64,000 nt of DNA, taken from Rhizophagus irregularis (Eukaryota; Glomeromycota; Glomeromycetes; Glomerales; Glomeraceae). Made by a program: the position numbers and the translations under genes. Position 1 is the stretch's first letter. Each line of letters opens with the position of its first letter. Positions 11,591-23,335 of this stretch are shown in pieces. Below the pieces are notes generated by a model, which worked only from the letters and a program-made list of their open reading frames with translations, was not told the DNA's origin and made no database searches. The stretch covers positions 3,660,501 to 3,724,500 of the forward strand of contig NC_089447.1 of assembly GCF_026210795.1 (NCBI RefSeq), in the 5' to 3' direction.

Positions 11591-13020
11591 GTCATGTGAA
11601 GAATATAACGCTTCAGACACTCCAACAGTTCCTGTTACCTAGTATATATACTCGCATCAATACTCTAGACAATGGGTTAGATGTGATTTACATAATAATA
11701 TACATAACTAGGGAAACGGTAAACCGCTACGTAGTCCGGAGCTTATCAGTTAGGTAGATAACCACATGCTCAATTAACCGATCGAGATAATTTTGTGATG
11801 TTATGATATATTTACAATAGTTATAGTGATATATCTGCAATACATTTAAAATGATTTACCATGCATAGTTATAGTTTAATAATGTGTAATTTAAAAACAT
11901 GGTTTCCAACTTTACGGCCGTGCATAGTATGTTTATATGATTTATACGAGTGATTGATTTATAAGAACTTTTAGAACTGTTAAAATTAATGAATTGATCT
12001 ATTATATAATAAACTCATTTCACGATCTTCCGCTCTGAAATAAGAAAAGTATATTTATTCTTCAATTCTGTCCTATCTGAAAAAAAAAATTAAAAAGGCT
12101 ACAACTAGTTTATCGAATGTATCAAGTGTCAACCCTCTTGTTTCATATTTTAATAATGATATTTCATTTCTCGGTAAAAAAATAAAGTAATATTATTTCT
12201 CCCATAATTTTTTCAACTTGTAATATTTCAATTATCAATTTCGATTTATTAATAATTAGAACTTGTTGAAGAATATCATTGATTACCTGGTAAATACATT
12301 ATTATTACCACCCTATATAGCAATCACATTTACCAATTTTCGCATTAAAATCTATTTGATCTCTAAATGAAATATAAACTATCTGTATACTCTTATAGGG
12401 TAGTTCCAAATCATAACTTTTGAACTTTACCATCACTATCACATCGTAAGTCGCTCGTTATCTAGACTATAATTGTCACTCCAATCAAATTTGTTAATTT
12501 ACCTGCTCTAGTTATCCTAAAATGAAATAAAAATTTAATTAAGCAGGTATGATACCACTGAAGATATAACGCGTCCCGTTTAAATTTAAATAATTTGTAT
12601 ATGTTTAATTAAGAATCTTTTTTTTTTTAAAAGAAAAATATAATAATATTATTTAAAATAATAAAAATTTCTCCGGTCCTGCGGATCAGCCCAAATACTC
12701 CTTTATCAATCAATCAATCAATCAATCCTCGTTCCTTTCATTGCCAATTTGGGATTCCAAGTAATATATAATAGAGATTTTTTTTTTTTTTAACAATCAA
12801 TTAATCAAACACTTTTTTTTTATTTTTCACTTTTTTTTTATTTAAAAATATATTTCACTATTTTTTATTTTAAAAATATTATATATATATATATATATCA
12901 CTTTTTTTTTACTATATTTCACTTTTACTCCATAACGATAATTAATTTTCTATACTTCATATTATATTTATTATCATTTTAAAATGTACAAATAAAATAG
13001 TGTCACTAGGATAGGAATAC
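11591..13020. other. AT-rich intergenic DNA with microsatellites
   Basis: No gene seen. It contains a CAAT/ATCA tetranucleotide run at about 12704-12726, T runs near 12780-12840 and an (AT)n run at about 12880-12898. Short stretches such as 11690-11770 are less AT-rich but show no recognisable feature. Confidence 0.5.
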
Positions 13021-13300
13021 GTTGCATGGTGGTTTTGATGTACACCTAACAACTAAGAAACGAAATCGTCCTTCACGTGCTAGTGCGCCATATATCCGGA
13101 AAAAACAACAATCATTTTTAAAGATATAAATAAAACAGGTATAGGAAATATTGGATGGTGGCTAGCAATAAATTTTTCTGGCTAACACCCATTTTGCTTG
13201 TGTAGATGCCAAAACAACTTAAGAAGCGACATCGCTCTTCACGTTCTAGTGCATCATTTATCCGAAGACTGACCTTTGTTACGAAGAAATACTTGGTAAA
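13021..13300 (+). pseudogene. Duplicated basic exon relic
   Basis: Two diverged direct copies about 166 bases apart (near 13047 and 13213) encode TKKRNRPSRASAPYIRKK and LKKRHRSSRSSASFIRR. The conserved pattern K-K-R-x-R-x-S-R-x-S-A-x-x-I-R suggests descent from coding DNA. The family is unknown to me; the basic character would fit DNA or RNA binding. Confidence 0.4.
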
Positions 13301-13317
13301 GATTTTCATTTAAGAAA

Positions 13318-13438
13318 TGAATCTTTAAATTTGACCACTGATTCGGTTGATAATGTTCCTTTAAATTTGACCACTGGTTTAGCTGATAATGTTTGTTCTT
13401 TAAATTTGACCACGGGTTCGATTGATAATCATGTTTAA
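13318..13438 (+). repeat. Coding-like minisatellite
   Basis: The motif TTTAAATTTGACCAC occurs three times, about 43-48 bases apart (13322-13430). One frame stays open through all three, giving SLNLTTDSVDNV, PLNLTTGLADNV and SLNLTTGSIDNH before TAA. The repeat lies between the basic exon relic and a helicase fragment. Confidence 0.6.
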
Positions 13439-13477
13439 CTTAGAGGATAACTTAAAAGTACTAACGAAACTGATAAA

Positions 13478-13750
13478 ATGTTCAACAAACACACAAATTA
13501 TCCATCTGAGGTCATCTTAAAGGAAGGATGTCGAGTCATGTTTCTCAATAACAAATACTTTTCTAAAGGAATTTATAATGGATCAATAGGTGTAATACTG
13601 AGAGTACTGGATGAATCTCTTGTTACTCACGAGGATGTTGATGTGTTAAAGAAATATAATGTAGAAAAATTTATGGAAATATTCAAGTGTAATAAACAAG
13701 TTGTGGAGGATATGTTTATTAGATATGGAACATCTAAAAATTATGTATAA
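13478..13750 (+). pseudogene. PIF1/Helitron-type helicase C-terminal fragment
   Basis: The open frame NYPSEVILKEGCRVMFLNNK followed by YFSKGIYNGSIGVILRV matches the domain that follows the helicase core in PIF1-like helicases (consensus P-x-x-I-x-L-K-x-G-x-x-V-M-x-L-x-N, then G-x-x-N-G-x-x-G). Walker motifs and the rest of the helicase are absent, so this is a fragment, probably from a Helitron or a PIF1 pseudogene. Confidence 0.6.
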
Positions 13751-13802
13751 TGACAATATTAGTAACACATTATTAAAAACCAGAATGTAAAATGTCAAAA
13801 TT

Positions 13803-13957
13803 TTTTGGTATACGGTGCGAATTCCTGGCAAAATCGACTGCGGGAAAGGATTTTCTAACTTTACAGCTGACCAGTGGCAAATTTTTTCACAATTTATGCC
13901 ACAGTATCGCTTTGGGAACATCTCTCAACTGAAGATAGAAAAATTCTGACTCATTGA
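13803..13957 (+). pseudogene. CACTA-type transposon relic (DUF4218-like)
   Basis: The frame VRIPGKIDCGKGFSNF, then TADQWQIF, shifts by one base in a T run near 13876 to FFTIYATVSLWEHLSTED and RKILTH. This is the pattern of the DUF4218 region found downstream of the transposase in CACTA/EnSpm elements. Nothing else of the element is recognised nearby. Confidence 0.55.
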
Positions 13958-14929
13958 TGTGAGATTTTCTGGTGATTGACATCAATTTCAATGGATGATG
14001 ATAAGATAATTTAGAATTAATACAGTATTATTTACTATTATACTGTATGTGTGTGGTTATGTCATTAATTCAGGTAAATCATAATAGTGAATTAGTGTAA
14101 TCACTTTGATTATAAAGCGTTAAGATTTGCTTTTAAGAAATTCAGAATTAACTTTTTCAGATAATTTTTATCACATTGTTATACTTAAATCACTAGCTAG
14201 AAAATATTTTGTAATTTATATCATTTTATTAAATCTATATATGAAACACTAAAATATAATCGAAATACAGAAGTAAATTGATAAAATTTATTAATTTAAT
14301 TAAATATAAAATGTACTTTTAGATTTTAGTTAAACAAAATATGTTTTTAAAATAAATATCAATCCATAATTTAACAATCATTCATTTTCCATTATTCACT
14401 CATCAATTGCTGATGTGGTTCTTCATATACTGCTGCTCGAGTTAATGAATTACAGGATTATGCAATTATTAGATATATATCTTGGGTTTAGTGAGTACAA
14501 AATCATCTATAACAGTCATATAGTGGAAGTTCATTGAAGATATTGATTTACATGTAAGTTTACTAGCAGAAAAATCGCCAATCTCGTGATTGGGAATGTT
14601 ATTTATTGCAAACATTCTAATATTCATTCATTTATATACAACTTAATTCCTAGTATTATATATATTTTTCAAAATTTTAATATACTCTTTATAAATAATA
14701 TAAAAATATTTATTTTTATTTATTTTTATTTTTACTTGAGAAGAGGCAAATACATCGATAGATTATCATTAATTTCAATTATTACACGTGTACAATTTAT
14801 AAAAAAGTATAATAATTTTGCTACGCCATACATATAGTCGGACTGAGATGCCATCCAATTGCACGAATTTGCCGTCTATTTGGTTTTAATAGAACAACAT
14901 TAATTAATGAAAGTGAATAATTACTAATT
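13958..14929. other. AT-rich intergenic DNA
   Basis: No gene or strong repeat seen. Open frames are short and composed mainly of AT-rich codons. Confidence 0.5.
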
Positions 14930-15128
14930 TAATATTAGCTATATACCTAATTACCTATGCTATATACATAGTTAATATTTGAATATTTCAATTAATGCTG
15001 AGAGAATGATTCATATGTAAAATTTTCTCAAAATATCAAAAATGATGTTAAATATGTATATTCATTAATTTGGCTTTATTATATACTATGTACTATAGGA
15101 TACTACAATTACTACATGAATTTACTTA
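14930..15128 (+). repeat. Dispersed repeat, copy 1
   Basis: This segment matches, in inverted orientation, the one at 25383-25605. A shared run includes GAGAGAATGATTCATATGTA followed by AAATTTTCTCAAA and ATCAAAAATGATGTTAAATA. Copy 1 lacks about 30 bases present in copy 2. It is probably a non-autonomous transposon piece. The two copies lie about 10 kb apart. Confidence 0.65.
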
Positions 15129-15448
15129 TCAGACCACAAAAAAATTTCTTGTTGAGACGCGGCTGCCGCTATCACGTGTCCATGTGACAAAATCATCACC
15201 TGTACTACGCGAGATTTACCGCAATTACATTGTTCAAAACCATTTATAGGAATTATAAACCGTATGAAACATTTTATTATCAAAAAGTCTGTACTCCTCA
15301 AAAAGCTATTTAAACTCATTAAACTCATAAAATTTTCCAATTCAATTACGATAATACATAAAGAATAAAAAATAAAAAAATGGTAAATACCAAAAATGTT
15401 TGTAAAAGAAAAAAAAACGAAACTTAATACTGCTTTTTCTATTTGTAG
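15129..15448. other. Upstream of the Mug135-like gene
   Basis: No first exon could be identified here, although the next exon starts right after an acceptor (TTGTAG). A candidate ATG near 15118 opens only a 23-codon frame. Confidence 0.35.
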
Positions 15449-16130
15449 AATCAACAAACTACTGAAGTTGAGCAATTCTTTTCTATTGTCAAAAAAGAGT
15501 TAGTTCAACTAGTCAAACAGGAGTTAGAAAACAACAATATACTAATCCAACAAATAGTCCAACAAGAGTTAGAAAACAACAATAAACTATTCAAACAAGT
15601 GTTAGACGACATGAGAAAGGAAATAGCAATGCATTCTACACTCAAATCAATGATAAAATCTCCAGATTGGAGACCGACACCAACCAAAAGTTTTCTGATA
15701 CCAACAAAAAGTTTTCCGACACCAACCGAAAGTTCTCAGAAATGTAGATTTTTTAAGTGTTAATGATAATTTTATACAAATAGATAAAGTGATTGAATTT
15801 TTTTTATATTTTTAGGGACTCACGAAATCTTTCAAGATTACGTACTAACTCTCATTTAATCGATCCGAACGCGAATTTAGTACAGATTCCAAACGAAAAT
15901 GGAGATGTACCACAGTGATTTCCGCAAACTGTCAATCACATTCGTGATATGTCTGGTCTGTATACTAATGAAATATCAAAAAATTCAAATCATTTACTAA
16001 ATAAATCATTTGTTATATTAAAGATACCGATATAGATTTTCTCCTGATATCATATGGATTACCAAAGCACGAAAACACACGGGAGAATCGTCATATGCTC
16101 AGAAAATATATTGGTGTTCAACATATTTAG
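15449..16130 (+). pseudogene. Mug135-like C-terminal domain protein with in-frame TGA
   Basis: Three exons join: 15449-15756, 15816-15955 and 16024-16130 (stop TAG). Exon 1 encodes a coiled coil with repeated QQELENNN-type heptads, then PTPTKSF, PTKSF and PTPTES repeats. The later exons read SRLRTNSHLIDPNANLV, then FPQTVNHIRDMS, then LLISYGLPKHENTRENRHML and RKYIGVQ. This order (FP-x-T, LLxxYGLP, R...LRxxIGV) fits the Mug135-like C-terminal domain as I remember it in Glomeromycotina. One in-frame TGA at 15916-15918 sits between VPQ and FPQT. It is either a recent loss of function, a readthrough stop or a sequence error. The 5' end is missing. Confidence 0.6.
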
Positions 16131-16609
16131 AGAGGCCTCCCTTTTTATTTTTTTTTTATAATATAATCCACCCAAATTGAATTTCATAAAAGAAGGAAAT
16201 TTGGGATCTAATTTTTTATAATGCTATTTTCAAGAACTTATGCTTATATTCCTTTATAAATTGAACGCTAGATGCGCTAATTTTATTATTGTAGAGCTAA
16301 TAAATTATTTTAAAAAAACGTACGAAAATTTAAAAAAATTGACGTAAAATCATAAATCGATTTTATCCGTGAACACATGAATGATTGATCATATTACACG
16401 TGATAGTAATTTATACTGTATTTTACATGAACTTATTTGTGAGTCATCACCAAGATCCAACAACAAAGTCAACGCAGTTAAAAAAATAGAAAAAGTAACC
16501 CTTCCTTGGCTTTATATGCCAGTTGGAAATATTCGAAACAGACTTCTATTTATTAGATGTCATACTGTCATAGGTAACTACGGTTCACAATCTCTGTAGT
16601 AAAATCATA
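16131..16609. other. Intergenic, no gene assigned
   Basis: A 72-codon frame at 16381-16599 has no recognisable motif. Otherwise AT-rich. Confidence 0.35.
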
Positions 16610-17290
16610 CTAACTGCAAATATTAATAAAGGTACACAAAACATCAACCGAGTATCCAAAGCACGAACCTCCAAAATTATTAAAGTAACCTGATTCTTTA
16701 ATTAAAATAGGCTTAAAGTTTTGAAAAAAATCCAGGTCGAAGTTACCTATTAACCATCCAAGTTGACCTACAAAAGAAAAATCCAGAGCCGAAAGATTTA
16801 ATCTAGGCCTACAAAAAAAAAGAGTTAGTATATTTCTTAAAAGAAAAAAAAGGAAGTTTTGTACGAAACTTACCATTTAAAGTCCCTTTTCCAATATTAA
16901 GTTTGTCAAAACTAAAAAAAAAAGAATAAAGGAAACATTAGTAAGAGTTTTCTAATAAAAAAAAAATATTATTAAGTTTCAAAACGAAATGAAATATTAC
17001 AAAACTTACTAATCCGTTCTGAACTCTCTGATCCTACAAAAAGGATGAAGGAAACGTTTAAAAAACGTTTTCTAATAAAAAAAATCAAAGTTTTATGATT
17101 CACTTCGAAACTTACTATATCCAAGATCCCAAAGTTGAACATGCAGAAGGTCCTACACAAAAAAAATATAGGAAACGTTAGAAAAGTTTCCTAAAAAGAA
17201 ATTTAAAAAAAAGATATTTTTTTTAAAAAGTTTAGACGTGCCAAAACTTACCAACACGCCAAAAACCTACAAAAATATATAGGAAACGTT
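16610..17290 (-). pseudogene. Candidate mini-exon gene with repeated introns
   Basis: Exon-like blocks lie between clean minus-strand acceptors (TTTTTGTAG) and donors (GTAAGTTT): 17266-17252, 17152-17116, 17033-17010, 16911-16874 and 16767-16610. The last two join in frame into GQLGWLIGNFDLDFFQNF, ending FINICS and TAG. Joining the 37- and 24-nt blocks gives a TAG across the junction, so the gene is broken or my borders are wrong. The introns share a hairpin, AGGAAAC...GTTTCCT. The product is unknown. Confidence 0.4.
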
Positions 17291-17475
17291 AGTAATGTTT
17301 CCTAAAAAGAAGAAATTAGAAAAAAAATAATTTAAACCTGTCCTATTACCATTACTATCATAATGTACTTTATAAATCTTTTTTTCATTTTACTTAAAAA
17401 CTGAGTTACGCAAATCTACACATACCACTATTTTTCATATAATGGCATCCAAAGCCAGAACCAGTGGTAGCCTCT

Positions 17476-17838
17476 AAACAAGAGGGTGGGGTTCCCTAGA
17501 AATGTTAGCTAATGTATGGTCAGTAAAACTGAGTACATCATCAATATCACGAGTATTTTTAACGTCTGCAATGCCTACAAGGTCAAGACCTACATGGTAG
17601 ACAAGGTGAAATGAAGGTACAAGGTCATAGACCTACATGGTACCATTTATGATAAACACGTAAAGATACAAATGGTAAGACTACCTCTAACGCAAACGCC
17701 GCTGGTTGCCGCTACGTAAATACGCCAAAGATGTGTCATACGTACCTTGGATTTGACATTGGTCCCTTCTCCTTGACCTTCTATGGACTCTCTAAGATCT
17801 TGTCGTGCTCTACGATTAAAACTGTGTCTTCTAACCAT
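17476..17838 (-). CDS. Candidate short gene, unknown
   Basis: On the minus strand an exon starts with ATG at 17838 and reads MVRRHSFNRRARQDLRESIE, ending at a strong donor GTACGTATG near 17746. A downstream frame reads IADVKNTRDIDDVLSFTDHT and ends PHPLV and TAG near 17478. The phase between the two pieces is not resolved. Two copies of ACAAGGTC...AGACCTACATGGTA (17578-17644) lie in between. No family is recognised. Confidence 0.3.
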
Positions 17839-17839
17839 T

Positions 17840-18090
17840 TTTACTTAAAAACAAAGTTACGCGTCACTTATACCATCAAAGGTGGTCACTGATACTTAGA
17901 TTATTTTTAGTTAAAAATAACACTTCGAAACTTACTTCATTTTCCAAAGTCGAACATGCTGAAAGTCCTATAAAAAAAAGTATTTTTCTTTTTTTTGTTT
18001 TTTTTAAGTTTTGATGAGTCAAAACATGCTAAACTACAAAAAAAAATATAGGAAACGTTAGTAATGTTTCCTCTAATAATTTTTTTTGAT
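17840..18090 (-). repeat. Duplicated exon and intron segment
   Basis: The block with CACTTCGAAACTTAC and an exon-like sequence containing CATGTTCGACTTTGG (minus strand, 17920-17966) is a diverged copy of 17100-17152. The block at 17850-17866 (TTTTACTTAAAAAC...GTTACGC) repeats 17388-17412. The perfect hairpin AGGAAACGTTAGTAATGTTT occurs at 17281 and 18051. The mini-exon region thus grew by local duplication. Confidence 0.55.
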
Positions 18091-20500
18091 TTGCTTTTTA
18101 AAATTACCCCACAATAAAGTTCGCATAATAAATAATGTGACAAATATTTTTTACATGATTGATAATTTATATGAATCTACTGTAATTTTAATGATCCGAC
18201 ATAACAAAGAAATGAGTCAGCACATTGTGATCTTCAACCTGCTGACTAATAATTAATGTAAAATATAGGAAATATCAATATAATTTATTTTGAACTTGTT
18301 TTATGATAAAACATAATGTAAAATTTATAAATTCTTTCTTTTATAATTGTTTTTTTAGTTTATAACTAGCAGTCACCCATATATTAATGATTTGACGTTT
18401 GAGTGGAATGAAATTCGGATTAATTAAGGAATTGTAAGGAATTGTGAAGAATTGTGAAAAAATAATTATCAATAAAAATTGATTAATTTTTTAGAAGTAT
18501 TTTCGAAAAAACTTTAATATTTATATGAAAATACTGCAAATATCTTTATTAATTAATTATAAAACATTTTATAATTATTTCTTATTATTTTATATTACGT
18601 CAACCTTAAACCGACTTGGGAAAAATATTTGAACAATTAAATGTATTGAAATTTGTTTTCCGGATATTGATTTGGTTATAATAATCCAATTATAGAATCA
18701 ACAATTTCTTTAATTAATTAATTATAAAATAATATTATAAAAATATCAAAATTTTTTTTGATTTTTATGAATTTGGAAATCAAACTATTTATCCAGCGTT
18801 CAATTTAATTGAAAAAGAAATCTTAATTATCTTTCTATCAGCGTTGGCCTACATGTTATATTGATTTTTTTAAAAAAACAATAATTTTGTAAATATATTT
18901 AATATAATATTTTATTTCTTTATTTAATTTAATGATAAAAAAAAAGAAAAAAAAATTAAAAAAAAATTTGGGGGAAAGAAGAAGGATAAAGAAAGAAACC
19001 GGTTTAAAAAAAGAGAAATTTCCGAAAAAAAAAGGAATCCGAAAAAAAAAATAAGTACTGAAAAAAATTCTGAAAAAAAAAGGACAATAATTCGGTCCAA
19101 AAAGAGTGAAAAAAAAATAACAATACGGTCTAAAAAAAAAGATCGAAAAAAAATAATATAAAAAAATCGGTCTTAAAAGACCGAAACAAAAAAAAATTGG
19201 AAGTGCTGATCATCTGATTGGCTGACTAATAGATCATTAGACTAATGGAATTTCCCAAAATTTGCCATAAAAAAATTATAAAAAAAAACGTATTTAAAGA
19301 GACTTTATTCTTAAAAACTGAAGCAGGCAGTTAAACAGTTAACAGTTAACAGATAGATAATAATTAACAATTAAACAGTTAATAAATTTTATATTTACAA
19401 ATTGTTATAAAAATGGATCTAAACTTAATATATTGTTAAAAAAAAAAATAAAAAAAATTAATTTCTATTTATTAAAAATGTTGAACTTAAAGTTTCTAAG
19501 TATAAAATGTTGATTTTTTTAGTTTAAAATATCAAATTTGATAAAGAATAAATCCTTTTGGCCAGATAATCTAAAGGATCTTTAAATCCATTTGATTATC
19601 CAGCTGAAACAAGATTAAATATAAATAGCTCACTCACTGTATTCAAAAGTACACTAGTTACTAGTAGTTACTATTTATTCGTCATCATAATAATGGCATA
19701 TTTAGTATAGATGTTTTAATAAAATAAATTCTTTGACCATTTTCGGAAACACTTTAGCTTTAATTTTCTGATTTAAAAAAAAATCTGTCTATGAGATAAC
19801 CCGTTCTTGTCATTTTAAAAAATTCAAATTCAAATTTTAAATATTTTTTATTTAAATACTTCGAAATATCATAAATTATCTTTAGATAATATTATTAAAT
19901 TGATTGAATCCCTTCCTATTCTTTACTTTAATTTTATAATTACTTTAAAAGAATTTGAATTTTTTTATTAATGAAATCTAATTCTAATTTTACTATTATT
20001 ATTGCTTTCATAATATTTTTTTTAAAAATCAAAATTATAATGGATTATGTTACTAATAATTTTGTTCTTTAAAGGAGATTAGATTTCAAAAAGTTTTTTT
20101 TAGTAGGGATCGTAATAGTTCAAAGGTGATTGGATGATAAATTAAAATAAAGTATATTATCGATAATTACAAATAATAGTGGTAGTGGTAATATATTAAA
20201 AGAATTAAAAGTTAGCAAAAGCTAAATTTTATAATAATGATTTTAATTCTTATTGGTTTATGCGAGGATTATGAGATTATAATTTATATCAAATCCGAAA
20301 TCAGATTTATATTCATTAACTATTCGGGATTAAGTGATATTGGGCGAAAATCGAAAGATAAAATTTTAAAGGACTTAATTCTTCTTCGAAAATAAAAATA
20401 AAATTAAACCTTTTAACCTCAAGTGGAATGGTCCGGAGGCAAATATTTTCTGTACGGAAAGCGTCAAGAATTCATCGGCGTCGAACACTCAATTAATATC
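18091..20500. other. A-rich DNA with polypurine tract
   Basis: No gene seen. From about 18920 to 19200 the plus strand is almost all purine, with runs of A broken by GGGGG, CCGAAAAAAA and GGTC. At 19320-19380 the hexamer-like motif CAGTTAA recurs several times. The rest is featureless AT-rich DNA. Confidence 0.5.
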
Positions 20501-20533
20501 AAAACAAGGGGGAGAGTAAAGTTGTAGAGCCAG

Positions 20534-20686
20534 ATGGAAGAGGAGGAAAGTACGAAAGTAATCCTCGAAGAAAAGGTAGTTGAGACGGTTAATAAATATA
20601 GAAAAGGTCTAATTGACGAACAAGATCAATGGCATAAAATAGTATACTTCACCGGAGGCTATAGTGGATATGAGAAAACAGGTTAA
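20534..20686 (+). pseudogene. Short coding relic, unassigned
   Basis: An ATG frame reads MEEEESTKVILEEKVVETVN, then KYRKGLIDEQDQWHKIVYF, and stops after 50 codons. Further Glu/Lys/Val-rich coding-like sequence follows with stops to about 20820. The wording KGLIDEQDxWHKIVY reminds me of sequence ahead of Sel1-repeat domains in Rhizophagus, but the evidence is thin. Confidence 0.3.
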
Positions 20687-20829
20687 AGAATCAAAAATAA
20701 AGATAACGGAATAAATTGTAGAAGAGGTGAAAGTGAAATCGGAGGTAATAGAAAGTATAAAGGTGATCAATAAAAGAGAAGTAGAAGATAACGAAAGAGT
20801 TCGAGAGTTAATTTAGCTGAAGGAAGTAC

Positions 20830-23335
20830 TATTCCCCTTGATGAAAGATAATGACTTAAAGAAAGGATCAGAAAAATTCGATCGATGTCTAACGAAAAAA
20901 AAGCATTATATATATAACTAGAAAATTTGTTGTGGGAGCTAGAAGTCATTTTATCATAGCAGCGTTGCACAATTATGTTCAATTTTGATATGTTGATAAT
21001 AAAACATGAATGATTCTTATACAGCTCATATTTAAAGTCACTCTTTAATAAAATGGATGAAATACATATTTTTTTTGTTAAAACCCATTTGGCATTCTTT
21101 TTTTTTTATATTTATTTGATAGTGTATAAAAAATTCTTTTTCGGGTGAAATTTCGTAATTACACTAACATATTTTATACTTAAACAATTTCTTTATATGA
21201 TATTGTTCGGATCCTAAATAAATCATAAAATAAGATCTTTTCAACTGAAATTTTTATAAATTTAATGTAACCGTGATTAATTCTAGTGAATTTTCTTTTG
21301 CAAAAAGTAGTATAAAGATATAGATAAATTTTCAGAAAAAGGTCAATAAAAAAAATGGTCATTTTTTTTTTTTTGAGTTTTTGTTTTTTTTAACACGAAA
21401 AGAATAACAATCACCGCGCATGTAATATGCAAATCATTTTCATATTAAAAAAAATTCGTGTAACCATATTTGAGTCACTTCATTTTATGATAAACCGTCA
21501 ATTTTAATATGTAACTCCCATACAAATTAAGTAATTTGATAGAACATCATGTGCTTTACTAGTCTCTGAAGTTAATTTTCCATTTTTGAAAATTTTTTTT
21601 TCTCTTCGCATATACAAGAAGTTTACGTTAAAAAATGAACTTTTTTTGAGATCCTTTTAAAAGTTTGGATAAATATATAGTTTTAATAGCAAAAATATAT
21701 GTAATTTTGCAAGAGAAAAAAGATTTTCTAAGGGTTTAATGGTAGTTATTCGGGTAGTTTTTGTATAAACACAAAAAAATTGATTTTTTAATAAAAAAAA
21801 GAATTTTTACTTCAATAAATTTTAATGAGAATCCTTTAACTAATAATAAATATTTTATTTTTAGGTGTAACTTTTCAAAAGAAACAGCTTTTATTAAGTT
21901 AATAAGGTCGGTCACCCAATAAGATTTTTGTTTATTATTGAATTTATCAAATTTTCTCTATTTTTTAATATGAAATAATGATAAAATTTTATTTATTATA
22001 GGAAAAAAGGAAGGGAAGAGTATTATTAGATTTATTTTTGAATAATATATTTTTTTTAAATTAAAAAAAAACTACAAAATTTTCATTATTTTTAGTAAAT
22101 CCACTTTTGTCCAATCATGTTTTAATATTAGATTCCTATTTATTTCATCACGAAATTTTTTTATTTTAATATTCAAATTGTTTTTTAAATTAGAAAATAG
22201 TTTGTTTTGTAATTAAAACCATTGAAATAATAAATAATTTATAATACTATTATACAAATATAATGAAAAAAAGGGAAATTTTTCTTTATAGATTCTGGGT
22301 TTATTTGAAAATTTATTTGAGTTAATATTTTTTTAAGCTTTTTTTTTTGTTATAAAATTATATAAAATACTTTCTGTCTTAATTTGGAGTTTTAAATTAT
22401 TTACTATATTTGACAAATTTCAAGGTTTTCTCATTATTCCTTATTTTTAGCAAATAAAATGTACCAACTTCTAGTTAAGATCCACCTTAAAAAACAAAAA
22501 GTATTTGAAGAAATTTTTCAACACACTCTTAGATGTTGTCAAGAAGTATTATTTTCTATATTTAGTTTGAAAGTTATTTTATATAAATGTGATGTTACAT
22601 TTGAACTGCCATTTTCAATTTTTATAAAATTTAGGCCGGCATTATAAAATTGGCCGGAATTAAGCAAAATTTTGCCAGAATTATGGATTAGAAAATCATC
22701 AATTTTAACCAATAAAATTTATTTTAGCCGATTTTGATCTACATACATAATTATATAATTAATAACTATACGGCACCATAATTTTTAATATGGCTATCAT
22801 AATAAGAAAAATTTGCCCTTAAATTTTATTACATGCGCAGTGATTGATAAGTTAAAAATCAAAAAATAAAAAGTTGATTAAAGATCCATAAAATACTAAA
22901 ACTACATGATTAATGCATTTCAGGATATGATTAACAATTCGTATAATAAATTTCTCAGATAAGTTTATAAAAAATCCTTCTGACGTTTAGAATACCCAAC
23001 TTGCGCCCAATATATCCTGGATTTATAATTTGGTTGGATTAGATAATGTGAATGTAAATGAAATTTTTACTAATAAGGTAAAGGGGACTGTGAATCAGTT
23101 AATCAGTTTTAATTGTATATAATTATTTTTTAGGTCTTTTTAATCATTAGTACTGTAAATGAATCTCAGTAATCTGACATAATCATTACCTTTCATATTT
23201 GAGTCATTATTGTTCATATGATTTTGTTATCATAAGAGAGTCAGTTAGCATTAGTCATCTTAAGTGCAAGATATATAACAATATATGAATAACCATACAA
23301 ATTTTTTTACACCATTTTTTTTTTTAAAAAAAAAA
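20830..23335. other. AT-rich intergenic DNA
   Basis: No gene seen over 2.5 kb. A small segment at 22630-22690 (GGCCGGCATTAT, TTGGCCGG) resembles the GC-richer core of a MITE at 40726. The last 60 bases before the F-box start form a T run followed by an A run, as in front of the second F-box gene at 32221. Confidence 0.5.

Noticed and set aside
16381-16599. 72-codon plus-strand frame as a gene
   Set aside because: No domain, no neighbours in frame and no splice context. It is left unassigned.
22630-22690. Complete MITE like that at 40726
   Set aside because: The GGCCGGCATTAT core is similar, but no facing inverted ends were found.
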